Below, piece by piece: positions 52,045 to 61,821 of a stretch of DNA of 64,000 nt. This stretch comes from an uncultured Selenomonadales bacterium. GTDB taxonomy: Bacteria > Bacillota > Negativicutes > Selenomonadales > Selenomonadaceae. Both the position numbers and the translations under genes were made by a program. The notes beneath the pieces are model-generated. The model saw only the letters and a program-made list of their open reading frames with translations. It was not told the origin of the DNA and ran no database searches. The stretch covers positions 1-64,000 of the forward strand of contig CALFJC010000113.1 in assembly GCA_937877655.1 (NCBI GenBank), given 5' to 3'. Every line of letters starts with the position of its first letter. Within the stretch, counting starts at the first letter, position 1.

Positions 52045-52092
52045 TTTTGCTCGCCGCGTTTTGATTGAAAATATTTTTGGGAGTTGAAAGTT

Positions 52093-52431
52093 TTGCATGA
52101 AGCGACGTTGGCGGAAAATATTTTAGAAATTGCGCTTGACGCGGCGGAAAAAAATCACGCCGAAAAAATTTTTAAAATCGGCTTGACGCTCGGAGAAATG
52201 GCGGGCGTTGAGGTTGAGGCTTTGATTTTGTCTTTTGATGTGCTCAAAAAAAATACGCCTGCCGACGGCGCGGAGCTTGTGATTAAGCGCGTTCCGATTG
52301 TGGCGGCGTGTAACAAGTGCGGAAAAAGTTTTCGGCTTGACGGCTATAATTTTTTTTGTCCGGAATGCGACGGGATTTTAATTTTGCAGAGCGGGCGGGA
52401 ACTTTTGGTTGAATTCGTCGATTGTGAGTGA
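52093..52431 (+). CDS. hypA: Hydrogenase maturation nickel metallochaperone HypA
   Basis: A 112-residue nickel chaperone for NiFe-hydrogenase assembly. The TTG at 52093 is right because it yields the invariant N terminus Met-His-Glu, whose His2 binds nickel. The zinc site is CNKC (about residues 74-77) with CPEC further on. GGGAG precedes the start by 9 bases; a TTG at 52084 would add three residues before the essential His. It is followed by hypB after a 406-base gap filled with repeats. Confidence 0.93.
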   Translation: MHEATLAENILEIALDAAEKNHAEKIFKIGLTLGEMAGVEVEALILSFDVLKKNTPADGAELVIKRVPIVAACNKCGKSFRLDGYNFFCPECDGILILQSGRELLVEFVDCE

Positions 52432-52499
52432 GAAGCCCCCTTTTTTCTAAAGTGTGCCCGCAAAACCATCTCGGCTACTCGCTGTTTCGATTCATTCAA

Positions 52500-52640
52500 A
52501 ATTTCTTTTTGTAATTAGGATCAACTTTTTCTTTGCGGAGAATTGTCCCCCCTTTGTCAAAGCGTGGATGCGCGGAACCAACTCTCCTCGCCGTTGTCGT
52601 TTACTTCGATTGAGTTTAAAAATAATTTTTGTGTTTAGGA
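52500..52640 (+). repeat. Partial tandem repeat preceding element copy C
   Basis: AGGATCAACTTTTTCTTTGC (52517-52536) and AGGATCTACTTTTTCTTTGC (52637-52656) lie in similar flanking sequence, about 120 bases apart. This suggests a truncated duplicate of the element's left part. No ORF is supported here. Confidence 0.5.
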
Positions 52641-52641
52641 T

Positions 52642-52762
52642 CTACTTTTTCTTTGCTTGTCCAAAGAAAAAGTAGCAAAAAGAAAAGACCCCTCGCAGGG
52701 GCGTATCCGGCAAAGAAAACATCCTGTTTTCGTTGCCGGCGGGCGCACGTCCATGTGCGCCC
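52642..52762 (+). repeat. Three-hairpin dispersed intergenic element, copy C
   Basis: Stem I is CTACTTTTTCTTTG (52642-52655) with CAAAGAAAAAGTAG (52662-52675). An extra hairpin is CCCCT/AGGGG (52689-52701). Stem II is CCGGCAA (52707-52713) with TTGCCGG (52733-52739), enclosing GAAAACATCCTGTTTTC. Stem III is GGGCGCAC (52741-52748) with GTGCGCCC (52755-52762). It lies between the co-oriented hypA and hypB. Confidence 0.8.
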
Positions 52763-52837
52763 GTGCTCCACTTTGATTCTGTTTTCTTTTCGCATTACGC
52801 ATTAAGAATTTCGCATTGCTTTTAAGGAGGTTTGGTT

Positions 52838-53488
52838 TTGGAAATTAAACTTATGAAAAATATTTTGGGCGCGAACGACGAAGTTGCCGCGCAGAACAGG
52901 AAAATTTTTTCGGAACGCGGCGTTGTCGTTATGAATCTTATGGGCTCGCCCGGTTCGGGCAAAACAACTTTGCTCGAAAAAACTTTGGCGCGGCTCGCCG
53001 ATAAAATTAAAATCGCCGTGATTGAAGGAGATCTTTTCACGGCTAAAGACGCCGCAAGAATTGAAAAGTTGGGCGTCGAAGTGATTCAGATTAACACGGC
53101 GGGCGGTTGTCATCTTGATGCGCCGATGATTCAAAAAGCCTGCGCGTCCTTAAATCTTGCCGAGATTGATTTTCTTATCGTCGAGAACGTCGGAAATTTG
53201 GTTTGCCCCGCCGAGTTCGACATCGGAGAAAATTTTAAAGCGGTTGTTCTTTCAATAACCGAAGGCGACGACAAACCTTTAAAATATCCGCTGATTTTCA
53301 AAGAGTCGGAAGTAACTTTGCTCAACAAAATCGATTTGTTGCCGTTCACGAATTTTGATTTAAAATCTGCGCGGGAAGATTTGATGACACTTCATCCTTC
53401 GATAAAAATTTTTGAAACGTCCTGCACAAAAGAAACGGGACTTGACGAATGGTGCGATTGGCTTTTAAAAAAAGTGGAGGCGCGTTGA
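52838..53488 (+). CDS. hypB: Hydrogenase/urease nickel incorporation GTPase HypB
   Basis: A 216-residue SIMIBI GTPase that, with HypA, inserts nickel into hydrogenase. Motifs are MGSPGSGKTTLLEK (P-loop), EGDLFTAKDA, GGCHLDA (metal site Cys-His), VENVGNLVCP and NKIDLL. The N-terminal His-rich nickel-storage stretch is absent, so this is the short type. The TTG at 52838 follows AAGGAGG by 7 bases. Its stop overlaps the start of the protease gene (TGATG). Confidence 0.93.
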   Translation: MEIKLMKNILGANDEVAAQNRKIFSERGVVVMNLMGSPGSGKTTLLEKTLARLADKIKIAVIEGDLFTAKDAARIEKLGVEVIQINTAGGCHLDAPMIQKACASLNLAEIDFLIVENVGNLVCPAEFDIGENFKAVVLSITEGDDKPLKYPLIFKESEVTLLNKIDLLPFTNFDLKSAREDLMTLHPSIKIFETSCTKETGLDEWCDWLLKKVEAR

Positions 53489-53979
53489 TGGAAAGTCTTT
53501 TTACTTCCGAGAATACGATTTTGGGAATCGGCAATATAATTTTGTCGGACGAAGGCTTCGGCGTCCGCGTCGTTGAATATCTTGAAAAAAATTTTACTTT
53601 TCCCGAAAACGTCGGCTTGATTGACGGCGGGACGCTCGGCGTTGAACTTACACATTTTGTGACGGGAACGAAGCGGCTTTTGATAATTGATTCGATAAAC
53701 GGCGGCGCGGAGCCGGGCAAAATTTTTCATCTGCGCGGCGACGAGATAAAAAATCATTTCGCCCAAAAAATTTCGGCGCATGAAGTCGGAATTCAAGACG
53801 TATTGACGATGCTTGAATTATCGGGGAAAAAAATTCCGCACGTCGAATTAATCGGCGCACAACCTTTCAGCTTGGAGGCGGGCACGGAACTTTCTCCCGA
53901 AATGCAAAAACTCGTTCCGATTTTCGCCGATAAAGCCGTTGAAATTTTAAAATCATGGGGATTGGAGATTAAGCAATGA
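53488..53979 (+). CDS. Hydrogenase maturation protease (HyaD/HybD, M52)
   Basis: A 163-residue endopeptidase that clips the C terminus of the NiFe-hydrogenase large subunit after nickel insertion. The N-terminal signature GIGNIILSDEGFGVRV holds the first nickel-sensing acidic residue. The second is in IDGGT (about residue 46), and the His is in SAHEVGIQD. GGAGG at 53476-53480 precedes ATG 53488. The stop overlaps the hisA start (ATGA). No hydrogenase structural gene lies in the window. Confidence 0.92.
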   Translation: MESLFTSENTILGIGNIILSDEGFGVRVVEYLEKNFTFPENVGLIDGGTLGVELTHFVTGTKRLLIIDSINGGAEPGKIFHLRGDEIKNHFAQKISAHEVGIQDVLTMLELSGKKIPHVELIGAQPFSLEAGTELSPEMQKLVPIFADKAVEILKSWGLEIKQ

Positions 53980-54692
53980 TAATTTTTCCTGCGATAGACC
54001 TGCGCGGCGGCAAATGTGTTCGTTTGATTCAGGGCGACTTCGATAAAGAAACAGTTTATTCAGACGACCCGCAAGCTACGGCTCTCAAGTGGCAAAATCT
54101 CGGCGCGAAATTTTTACATGTTGTCGATTTGGACGGCGCAAGAAAAGGTTCGCCGCAAAATCTTTCTGCCATTAAAAATATTTTGGACGCCGTTAAAATT
54201 CCGATTGAGGTCGGCGGCGGCATTCGCACTCTTGAAGACGTTGAAAAAATTTTGTCGCTCGGAGTCCGCCGCGTGATTTTGGGCAGTGTTGCCGTCGAAA
54301 ATATTTCGCTTGTCGAAGAGGCGGTTAAAAAATTCGGAGATAAAATTGTTGTCGGGATTGATGCTCGCGACGGCTTTGTTGCGGTTCACGGCTGGGAAAA
54401 GTCGAGCGCGATTAAAGCCGACGAATTGGCAAAAAAAATCTCGGCGGCAGGCGTCGAGACGATTATTTACACCGATATTTCAAAGGACGGCATGTTAAGC
54501 GGCGTCAATGCAAAAATTTTTTCCGAGCTTGAAAAAAAATCGGGTGCAAAAATTGTTGCATCGGGCGGCGTGAAATCGATTGAAGATATTCGCGCTTTGA
54601 AGGCGGAAAAAATTTCGGGCGTGATTGTCGGCAAAGCGATTTACACCGGCGCACTTGATTTGAAACTTGCGATTGAAATTGCGGAGGCTTAA
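53976..54692 (+). CDS. hisA: ProFAR isomerase HisA
   Basis: A 238-residue beta/alpha barrel that isomerises ProFAR to PRFAR in histidine synthesis. AIDLRGGKCVRL holds the first catalytic Asp; VGGGIRTLEDVEKIL, TDISKDGMLSG (second catalytic Asp) and ASGGVKSIEDI are typical. It overlaps the preceding protease gene by 4 bases, so a histidine gene is translationally coupled to hydrogenase maturation genes. hisF is separated from it by the methyltransferase gene. Confidence 0.95.
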   Translation: MIIFPAIDLRGGKCVRLIQGDFDKETVYSDDPQATALKWQNLGAKFLHVVDLDGARKGSPQNLSAIKNILDAVKIPIEVGGGIRTLEDVEKILSLGVRRVILGSVAVENISLVEEAVKKFGDKIVVGIDARDGFVAVHGWEKSSAIKADELAKKISAAGVETIIYTDISKDGMLSGVNAKIFSELEKKSGAKIVASGGVKSIEDIRALKAEKISGVIVGKAIYTGALDLKLAIEIAEA

Positions 54693-54695
54693 ACC

Positions 54696-55877
54696 TTGCA
54701 AGGAAGTTTATTCCCCGAACTTGACGATTGCCAAAAAAATATTCAACTTACCGTTGCGGAAATTAAAAATCTTGGGCTCGTCCGGAGTGAAAAAAATTTA
54801 CAAAAACTGCTTGAACTTTATGATGAAATTGATGACATTGATTTAAAGCGCGAAATTGTTTCTTCAATCGGCAGACAAAAGAACGATAAAATTATTTTCG
54901 ACTTCATAAAAAATCACGTTTACAACTGCGGCTTCATGGATTTGGTTTATCAAATGTATCGAACTTGCCTTTACAAAGCCAGAGCCAATGCGGAGTTTGA
55001 AAAGTTGGGCGCGGAGATAAAAAATCATTTCAACAATGAAGTCCTGAATAAAATGTACGAGTACTTTTCTTACAAAAAATCTCGCGGCGGCAAGAAAAAG
55101 CGCAAGATAAAATATTCCAAGCCGATTTTGTTAAGGGGAAATAACGTTGAGACGCTGAATAAGCTCGAAGAAAATTCCGTTCAGCTGATTTTTACTTCGC
55201 CGCCGTATTACAATGCAAAAATTTATTCAAATTATCATTCCTACCAAGATTATCTGGCGGACATGAAAAAATCTCTCAAAGCTTGCCACAGAGTTTTGGA
55301 GGATGGGCGATTTATAATCGTCAATGTTTCGCCCGTAATTTCCAAAAGACCCGGCAGAGAGTTTGAAAGTATTCGCTACCCGATTCATTTTGATTTTCAT
55401 AACTTGCTGACGGGCGCGGGATTTTATTTTGTGGATGAAATTCAATGGATAAAGCCGGAGTCTTCGGTAAAAAATCGGAACGGCGGCTATCAACAAACGC
55501 ACATGCCTTTGAGTTACAAGCCGAATTGCATTAACGAAAGTATCTTGGTTTACAGGAAAAATGCGCCGTTTTTGTTGGATAAAAATATTGCCATGTACGA
55601 TAAAACTTTTGCCAACGACGAAAATTTTGACTCGTCCAACTGCTGGTACATTGCTCCTACGGCAAATAAAAATCATCCTGCGGTTTTTCCAAAAGAATTG
55701 TGCAGGAGGATTTTGAAATATTATTCGTTTCGCGGCGACGTTGTTTTGGATCCTTTCGCCGGTTCGGGAACTTTCGGCGCAGTTGCCCTTGAGATGGAAA
55801 GAATCCCCATTCTTTGCGAGCAAAATGAATTCTATTGCGACTTGATAAATAAGGAAAATGTTTATGTTCAGCTTTGA
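54696..55877 (+). CDS. Site-specific DNA methyltransferase (TSPPY type)
   Basis: A 393-residue methyltransferase inserted between hisA and hisF. The catalytic motif is FTSPPYYNAK (about residues 166-175) and the AdoMet motif DPFAGSGTFGA comes later (about 349-359). TSPPY points to N4-cytosine or beta-class N6-adenine methylation. The first 140 residues are helical without a recognised domain (ELYDEIDDIDLKREIVSSIG). The TTG start lies 3 bases after the hisA stop without a good Shine-Dalgarno, so it is coupled. No intact nuclease partner follows; a possible remnant is at 55904. Confidence 0.85.
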   Translation: MQGSLFPELDDCQKNIQLTVAEIKNLGLVRSEKNLQKLLELYDEIDDIDLKREIVSSIGRQKNDKIIFDFIKNHVYNCGFMDLVYQMYRTCLYKARANAEFEKLGAEIKNHFNNEVLNKMYEYFSYKKSRGGKKKRKIKYSKPILLRGNNVETLNKLEENSVQLIFTSPPYYNAKIYSNYHSYQDYLADMKKSLKACHRVLEDGRFIIVNVSPVISKRPGREFESIRYPIHFDFHNLLTGAGFYFVDEIQWIKPESSVKNRNGGYQQTHMPLSYKPNCINESILVYRKNAPFLLDKNIAMYDKTFANDENFDSSNCWYIAPTANKNHPAVFPKELCRRILKYYSFRGDVVLDPFAGSGTFGAVALEMERIPILCEQNEFYCDLINKENVYVQL

Positions 55878-55903
55878 AAATAAAATTATCGACGTTAAAA
55901 TCA

Positions 55904-56056
55904 ATGACGAAAAGTCTGCTCGTTTTAAATGCGTTGGCTACAAAAAAAATTGCCCTGCGCGGCGGGGCATGGTCGGCTGTCGGAAAGAAAATCGAAAAGC
56001 CGCTTTTAATTGAGCTAAATAATTGCGAGGTGATTAAATGCTTACGAAAAGAATAA
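55904..56056 (+). pseudogene. Possible remnant of a downstream gene (restriction endonuclease?)
   Basis: An open stretch of about 50 codons (KKIALRGGAWSAVGKKIEKP in its middle) begins after the methyltransferase and runs into the hisF start. It has no ribosome binding site and seems to be the tail of a deleted gene. Its position behind a methyltransferase suggests a lost restriction partner; the string GGAWSAVGK reminds me of restriction endonucleases, but I cannot confirm this. Confidence 0.25.
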
Positions 56057-56793
56057 TTCCCTGCCTTGACGTGAAGGCGGGGCGAGTTGTCAAAGGAACA
56101 AATTTTGTCGGACTTCGCGACGCGGGAGATCCTGTCGAACTTGCCAAGCGTTACGATTTGGAGCGAGCGGATGAATTGGTTTTTTTGGACATTACGGCGT
56201 CTCACGAAGGGCGAGGAACAATGGTTGAAGTTGCAAAAAGTTGTGCGGCGCAAGTTTTTATTCCGTTCACGGTCGGCGGCGGCATTCGCACGGTTGAAGA
56301 TATGCGCGTCATGTTGGCGGCGGGAGCGGATAAAATTTCCGTCAACAGCGCGGCGGTTAAAAATTCCAAGCTTCTTGAAGACGGCGCAAAAAAATTCGGC
56401 AGTCAATGCATTGTGCTTGCGGTTGACGCCAAACGCTCGGATAACGGTTGGGAAATTTATGTGAACGGCGGGCGCACTCCGACGGGTCTTGATTGTCTTG
56501 ATTGGATAAAAAAAGGCGTCGAACTCGGCGCGGGAGAAATTTTGTTGACGAGTATGGATGCCGACGGCACGAAGGGCGGCTACGACATTGAACTTACCCG
56601 CGCAGTCAGCGAGTCGGTTAATGTTCCCGTGATAGCTTCGGGCGGCGCGGGCGAGCTCCAACATTTTTATGACGTTTTGGTTGACGGAAAAGCTGATGCG
56701 GTTTTGGCGGCGAGCGTTTTTCATTACGGCAAATATACAATTCGTCAAGTCAAAGAATATTTGCAAAGGCGCGGCGTCGAAGTCAGATTTTAA
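56038..56793 (+). CDS. hisF: Imidazole glycerol phosphate synthase cyclase subunit HisF
   Basis: A 251-residue barrel enzyme that, with HisH, makes imidazole glycerol phosphate and [21 protein letters not shown] contains the catalytic Asp11 equivalent; [28 protein letters not shown] (second Asp) and [12 protein letters not shown] are standard. GAGGTGA precedes the ATG. The stop overlaps the convergent zorD stop by 4 bases. hisH is not in the window. Confidence 0.95.
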   Translation: MLTKRIIPCLDVKAGRVVKGTNFVGLRDAGDPVELAKRYDLERADELVFLDITASHEGRGTMVEVAKSCAAQVFIPFTVGGGIRTVEDMRVMLAAGADKISVNSAAVKNSKLLEDGAKKFGSQCIVLAVDAKRSDNGWEIYVNGGRTPTGLDCLDWIKKGVELGAGEILLTSMDADGTKGGYDIELTRAVSESVNVPVIASGGAGELQHFYDVLVDGKADAVLAASVFHYGKYTIRQVKEYLQRRGVEVRF

Positions 56794-59700
56794 CATTTCA
56801 AAACTTTGTTGGCGGCAAATAAATTTTCAAGTTCGCGGCGGGAAATTAATCTCACGCCGTTTTTTTGTGCAAGTTCAATCGCGCCGCCCGTAAAATTTTC
56901 GGCATTCGTCAAGACAGCGAGTTTAAATTTCCGCTTAAATTTCTGTTCATAACGCTCAATCGCCGCGCAAACTTCCTGAACTGCTTCAATCCCTATGGCA
57001 ACGTCGGGATTTTTTCTGTGCTTGCATTGAATCAAAAGCCCCGTGTTGTCCGCCGTCGATTGAACAACGACATCCGCGCCGCCGTCCCATGTGTCGGGAG
57101 TTTTTATCGCCGTAAAATTTCCCATGCCGTTAAATAAATCCGAAATGACTTCCTCAAAATAAGTTCCCGTAACCGAATCAACTTCCTCAATCGTCCAATA
57201 ACGCGGCTTCAAAATTTCATCGGGCAAATTCATAGCCGCGATTAAAGTTTGTATATCGGCTTCGGTCTCGGCGGTCGGAAATAAAATGTTCGCGCTCAAA
57301 TTTTTTTTGTAGCCCAAAAGCATTTCAAGATTTTCATCAAAAGTTTTTCCGCGCAGATTTTTGTTGACGGCAAGCGGCAAGTAGACGTTGACAGATTTTT
57401 TCTGCCCGATTCGATAAACGCGATCTGTCGCCTGATTTTCTTTTGCGGGGTTCCAAGTTCTGCCGAGATGAATTACGTTGTTTGCTTCGGTTATCGTAAA
57501 GCCGACGCCTGCCGCCTCCGTCGAAAGTATCAGCACGTTAAACCCGACAAACTTTTTGAACTCCTCGATAAATCTTTGACGCGCCGCGCCGTTCATCGCC
57601 CCGTTTATCGGCGGTAAAATTTTTATCCCGAAAATTTTTTCAAGCAAATGTCTCAATATCGCCTGCATTTTCCTGCTCGTGACGAAGATTAAAACTTTTT
57701 CGCCGCGAGTTTTTATTTCGTTGAGGATTTCAAATGTCTTTATCAGCCGCGCCGAACGATTTATAATTTCCTGCGCGTCAAGCTCAAAAAGTTTTTCTTC
57801 CGAAATAATTTCAAGGTCGGGATGCAATGAAACTTCGCGCAATTTGTTTATAAAAACTAAAGGCGAAGAAAATCCTCCTCGCCTGTATTTTTCCAACACC
57901 GCCGAATAAATTTCGTGTTGACAACGCGGCATTTCTTCGCGACAGAAAAAAATATTTTTCACGGGCAAGCCGCTTAATTTGTCTTCTTTCATGCGCCGAA
58001 GAATCAGCGGCTCCAAATTTTTTTTAATCTCCTCGCCGAGTCCTTGAATATTTTTGCCCGTCAACCCGTCAAGATATTTTTCCTTGAAAGTTTTCAAGTC
58101 GTCCAAGTGTGAAGGCTGAACAAAATCCATTATGCTCCACAAATCCTGCCAAGAATTTTCTACAGGCGTTCCGCTGAGACAAATTGCAAAGTCATACTTC
58201 ATCGCCTTTAAAGCCTTCGTCATGCCCGCGTTGGGATTTTTTATTTTCTGTGCCTCGTCCGCAACAATTATACTCCAAGAAATTTCTGCGAACGAAAATT
58301 GATAGTCGCGCAGAGTTTCATAAGTCGTCATAACAAGTGAATTCGGCGGCAAATTTTTCAGTGACAATTTCGGTCTGCCATTGGGCGTGAGTTTGTCCGT
58401 GTAAAATTTTTTTATTCCACTTCCGTGCAACGAAATTACTTCGCTGAAAATGTTTTCGCGCAGAAATTTTTTGTATTCGATTTGCCAATTTACAAGGAGT
58501 GCGGTCGGCGCGACAATTAATATCGGAAAATTTATCTGCGGATAATCCTTGCAGAATTTTTTCAAGCCGCCTATAAAAATCAGCGTCTGCAAAGTTTTTC
58601 CAAGCCCCATATCGTCCGCGATTAAAATTCCGTGCCAACCTTTTTGCCAAACCTGCGAAATTTTCCATACGCCTTGAATTTGATAATCATAAAGTCTTGT
58701 TTCGGGTGAAAGTATATCGGCAAAAAAATTTCCCTGCCGCGTCTGATTTAAGCCCTTTTCATAATCAATTTGCTCGAAGTTTTCTTTTATCTTCAGCACA
58801 AGAATTTTGGAACGTTCCTTTCCTCCGGGCGAAGGCGGAACATCTCCCGGCGGCAATTTTGGTGGATTTCCCGGCGGCTTATTGCCGTTCGCCCAATCTA
58901 TCGGCGGGCGTTCGCTGTCTAAATAATATTGCTCGATTGAAATTTCCTCAATGCCCGTGACGCGGTCGGAATAATTAAAATCAAAAGCCTCGCCGGAAAA
59001 TAATTCTTTCGGCTGAAGTTTGTAGCGGGCGGCGTCTTCTTTGCTCAACTTGCCGACAGATTTAATCTGCGCAAGCCCGTCGCGAAGAGTTTTGCTGAAA
59101 ACATATTGCGTCCTGTTCCTGCCCCTGTACGTCGATTTAATTTCTCTGCGATTGTTGAACGCGCCTTGAAAATCTTTGCTGTCAATCGGTTTCAATTCGC
59201 CGCCGCAAGTTTTCAAAAGAACGGGCTGAACTTTAACCGAGTCGCCGTCCTCTTGAAAGTCCACGTCGAGTTTATCGACAACGATTATATTTTTGTTGTC
59301 CTTTGAAAGATAGCCGTCGAGTTTTGCCGTCGCATCTGCCGCAGTCTCCTGAATTTTTTTTAACGTGATTAAAGGTTCTTCACGTGAAAAATTTTCATTG
59401 CCGAATTTTGCAAGATTAATCAGCGCGAATTGATTTGCATTGAGTCTGAAAAGATTTTCTTCGCCGACGTGAACAATCGCGCCGTTTATTTGCGGCTTGA
59501 CGACCGCTCGCCCGTCCGAGTTCAAAAGTTCGACGACGTATTTAAAAATTTTCCCGCCGATATATCCTTCCGTCCGAATAGAAATTTGATAAGGGTTGCG
59601 GGGCGGCAAGTTCAAAAGTTCGGCGTCATCTTCCGACAACAAAACCGATTTTTCAAACGGAATCAGCGTCCCGCCGTCCGAAACCTGCGCGGCGTCTTCA

Positions 59701-59795
59701 AGCGCGAGCATTTGCAATTTTGATTGAACTGCCGCCGATAAATTTTCTTGCGGGAAAAAATATCCTTCGGCTCGCTCCTGCCATGTCGAATTCAA
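56790..59795 (-). CDS. zorD: Zorya ZorD: SNF2-type helicase with C-terminal Mrr-like nuclease
   Basis: A 1001-residue effector. A long N-terminal region of about 380 residues precedes the SNF2 ATPase: [12 protein letters not shown] (Walker A, about 395), [26 protein letters not shown], and STEAAGVGF with [12 protein letters not shown] (motifs V and VI). The last 150 residues are a PD-(D/E)xK Mrr-like domain with GGADVVVQ and LLIQCKHRK. In type I Zorya the helicase/nuclease is thought to attack phage DNA once the ZorAB motor is triggered. The TTG at 59795, 2 bases after the zorC stop, has GGGGG upstream. Confidence 0.9.
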   Translation of the reverse strand: MNSTWQERAEGYFFPQENLSAAVQSKLQMLALEDAAQVSDGGTLIPFEKSVLLSEDDAELLNLPPRNPYQISIRTEGYIGGKIFKYVVELLNSDGRAVVKPQINGAIVHVGEENLFRLNANQFALINLAKFGNENFSREEPLITLKKIQETAADATAKLDGYLSKDNKNIIVVDKLDVDFQEDGDSVKVQPVLLKTCGGELKPIDSKDFQGAFNNRREIKSTYRGRNRTQYVFSKTLRDGLAQIKSVGKLSKEDAARYKLQPKELFSGEAFDFNYSDRVTGIEEISIEQYYLDSERPPIDWANGNKPPGNPPKLPPGDVPPSPGGKERSKILVLKIKENFEQIDYEKGLNQTRQGNFFADILSPETRLYDYQIQGVWKISQVWQKGWHGILIADDMGLGKTLQTLIFIGGLKKFCKDYPQINFPILIVAPTALLVNWQIEYKKFLRENIFSEVISLHGSGIKKFYTDKLTPNGRPKLSLKNLPPNSLVMTTYETLRDYQFSFAEISWSIIVADEAQKIKNPNAGMTKALKAMKYDFAICLSGTPVENSWQDLWSIMDFVQPSHLDDLKTFKEKYLDGLTGKNIQGLGEEIKKNLEPLILRRMKEDKLSGLPVKNIFFCREEMPRCQHEIYSAVLEKYRRGGFSSPLVFINKLREVSLHPDLEIISEEKLFELDAQEIINRSARLIKTFEILNEIKTRGEKVLIFVTSRKMQAILRHLLEKIFGIKILPPINGAMNGAARQRFIEEFKKFVGFNVLILSTEAAGVGFTITEANNVIHLGRTWNPAKENQATDRVYRIGQKKSVNVYLPLAVNKNLRGKTFDENLEMLLGYKKNLSANILFPTAETEADIQTLIAAMNLPDEILKPRYWTIEEVDSVTGTYFEEVISDLFNGMGNFTAIKTPDTWDGGADVVVQSTADNTGLLIQCKHRKNPDVAIGIEAVQEVCAAIERYEQKFKRKFKLAVLTNAENFTGGAIELAQKNGVRLISRRELENLFAANKVLKC

Positions 59796-59797
59796 TT

Positions 59798-61108
59798 TTA
59801 AAGCCCCCAATCTTTTTCCGTTTTGTAAATGCCGCAATTTTCTCCGAGCCACTTGCTGACTTTATTCTGCCAACTCTTTTGCCCTTCGTTTGGAAAATGC
59901 GTCCAATCGGCAACAGAATTTTTAATCAAAACGTCGCGGCTGATTGAATTCTTCTCGAAAAAATCTTCCGCCGTATCGAAAAGATTAAAAGTCGCGTCGA
60001 TTTTATGAACGCGCAATTTGCCGTTGTGGCTCCACTCCGAAAAAATAAATTGTCCGATTTGAAAAACGAACACGCTTTGATTTTTCTCCGCCGCCTTAAG
60101 CAACGAGCCATGATTTAATTTTACGCCTTCCAAGCTTGCGGCTACACGTGCGGCAACTTCGCCCAAAAAAATTTTCGTGTTGACTATGTAAGGCAAATAT
60201 GCCCGCCAAAATTTCTCGCGATACCGCCACATTCTGTCAACCGCCGTTTGCTTGATGATTTTAAAGAAAACTTCCAAATCTTCTTCCGACAACCAATGAC
60301 AAAAAATATCTCGCGACTTTTGCGAAACGCTGTTCCAATTAAAGCGACTGTTGCCAAAACGCGGGTCGCCCAATCGCCGATAAAAAATTTCTATGCATTT
60401 ATTTTTGCCAAAACCTGTGCGATAAACGCTTTGAATCAGCGCGTCGGCAATGGCGGGGAAAATATTTTTGTAAGTATCAAACTCGCCGTCGAGCTCGTCC
60501 AAGATTTTAAACTGCGCGGAAATATTTCTGTCAGTTCGGAAAAAATTTTTCAGTGCGGCTTGAATAAAATTCGACGCCTTATAAAAATTCGACAAGCCGA
60601 GCTCCTCAATCGCGCTTTCAACGCTCAATTTATTCGAGAAAAGATTTGCCATGTTCGACATGCAATTTTCCGAAAAAAGATATTGCCGCGCCGCAAAAGT
60701 TTTTTTCAACGAAACCGAATCAATATCTTGCAGGCTGTTCAAAGCCCACGCCAAAAGTTCGGTCTTGGCTGAATCATCGTAATTTGAAAGATAAGCATTC
60801 AAAACGCCGCGCAGATGACTTGTCTTTTTGGACAATTTGCGCAAAATTTCTTCCGTGTGATTGAAAGTTATCTGCGGCTCATAAATTATGAATGGCAACG
60901 CCCTAAGTTCGCGTGACGAAAAATTTCGTTCGCCGCGCAGAAATTTTTCAAGCAGTGGTTTCAAAACATCTTCGGGCGGCTTTGCGGGCTTTTCGACTTT
61001 TATTCCGTTCAAAAATTTTTCAAGCGCATTCATTTGCGGATTAAAAGTTGCGGCGTCCAAACGTCTCGCGGCGGCGTTCATCTCCTTTATCGCGTCCCTT
61101 AAACTCAT
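59798..61108 (-). CDS. zorC: Zorya ZorC: EH_Signature domain protein
   Basis: A 436-residue soluble protein rich in helices. The C-terminal half includes CHWLSEEDLEVFFKII and MWRYREKFWRAYLPYI, which resemble the EH_Signature (Trp-Arg-Phe-Trp) region of ZorC. In known type I systems ZorC binds DNA and works with ZorD. The identification rests partly on its place between zorB and zorD. The ATG overlaps the zorB stop by 4 bases. Its similarity to described ZorC proteins cannot be scored here. Confidence 0.8.
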   Translation of the reverse strand: MSLRDAIKEMNAAARRLDAATFNPQMNALEKFLNGIKVEKPAKPPEDVLKPLLEKFLRGERNFSSRELRALPFIIYEPQITFNHTEEILRKLSKKTSHLRGVLNAYLSNYDDSAKTELLAWALNSLQDIDSVSLKKTFAARQYLFSENCMSNMANLFSNKLSVESAIEELGLSNFYKASNFIQAALKNFFRTDRNISAQFKILDELDGEFDTYKNIFPAIADALIQSVYRTGFGKNKCIEIFYRRLGDPRFGNSRFNWNSVSQKSRDIFCHWLSEEDLEVFFKIIKQTAVDRMWRYREKFWRAYLPYIVNTKIFLGEVAARVAASLEGVKLNHGSLLKAAEKNQSVFVFQIGQFIFSEWSHNGKLRVHKIDATFNLFDTAEDFFEKNSISRDVLIKNSVADWTHFPNEGQKSWQNKVSKWLGENCGIYKTEKDWGL

Positions 61109-61815
61109 TTAGCCAACTCCCCTCGCACGAATTTTACAATGTCTATATCTTTTTCCGACGGCGGAGTCATTGAAAATCTTATGTCGATTCGCCGATTTTT
61201 GCTCCGCCCCTCCTCTGTAGAATTAGAATTTCCCGGTATCGGGCGCGTGTCCGCGTAGCCGCTTACCGAAAAAATTATTTCGTCCTTGTCATTTTTAAGC
61301 GTTGTCAATTTCGGGTTCGCGCCGCTCATCGTCAGCCAAGTATTTATCGCCCGCTTCGTCGACAATTCCCAATTCGACGGGAAAAATTCCGTGACTATCG
61401 GCACGTTGTCGGTATGTCCTTCGATAAAAATTGTTTCGACGCGCCCTTTGAATTTCTCCTCCTCAAGCGCGACTTCCAAAACTTCGCCCAATTTTTTTAT
61501 CACGACTTGTCCTTCCGGTTTTACGTCGGCAAGCCCCACGTCGAATAAAATTCCCTCCGAGATTCTCAATATGCCGTGTTGCTCGTCGACTTCAACTTTT
61601 ATTCCCGATTTTTCAAGCTCTTCCTGCATAAAGTGCAAAAGTTCGGCGCGGGTTACGTCGTTTTGAGTGAGTTGCGCCGTCGCTTGGCTGAAGTTCAAAA
61701 TAAAATACGACAGTACCAAAATGAAAATCGCGAGCAAGCCCGACATCAAGTCGCTTATGCTGATTGTAAATGAATCCTGCGCGGGCGGGTCGATTTGCGC
61801 CGTTCGTTTTCTCAC
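61105..61815 (-). CDS. zorB: Zorya ZorB: OmpA/MotB-like stator subunit
   Basis: A 236-residue inner-membrane protein. A short cytoplasmic N terminus is followed by one helix, SISDLMSGLLAIFILVLSYF, whose Asp just before the helix matches the ion-carrying Asp of MotB-like stators. The C-terminal OmpA peptidoglycan-binding domain has FIEGHTDNVP, NWELSTKRA, SGYADTRPI and NRRIDIRF. It anchors the ZorA pentamer to the cell wall. It starts 6 bases after the zorA stop. Flagellar MotB is excluded by the company of zorC and zorD. Confidence 0.9.
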   Translation of the reverse strand: MRKRTAQIDPPAQDSFTISISDLMSGLLAIFILVLSYFILNFSQATAQLTQNDVTRAELLHFMQEELEKSGIKVEVDEQHGILRISEGILFDVGLADVKPEGQVVIKKLGEVLEVALEEEKFKGRVETIFIEGHTDNVPIVTEFFPSNWELSTKRAINTWLTMSGANPKLTTLKNDKDEIIFSVSGYADTRPIPGNSNSTEEGRSKNRRIDIRFSMTPPSEKDIDIVKFVRGELAK

Positions 61816-61821
61816 TTTTTA

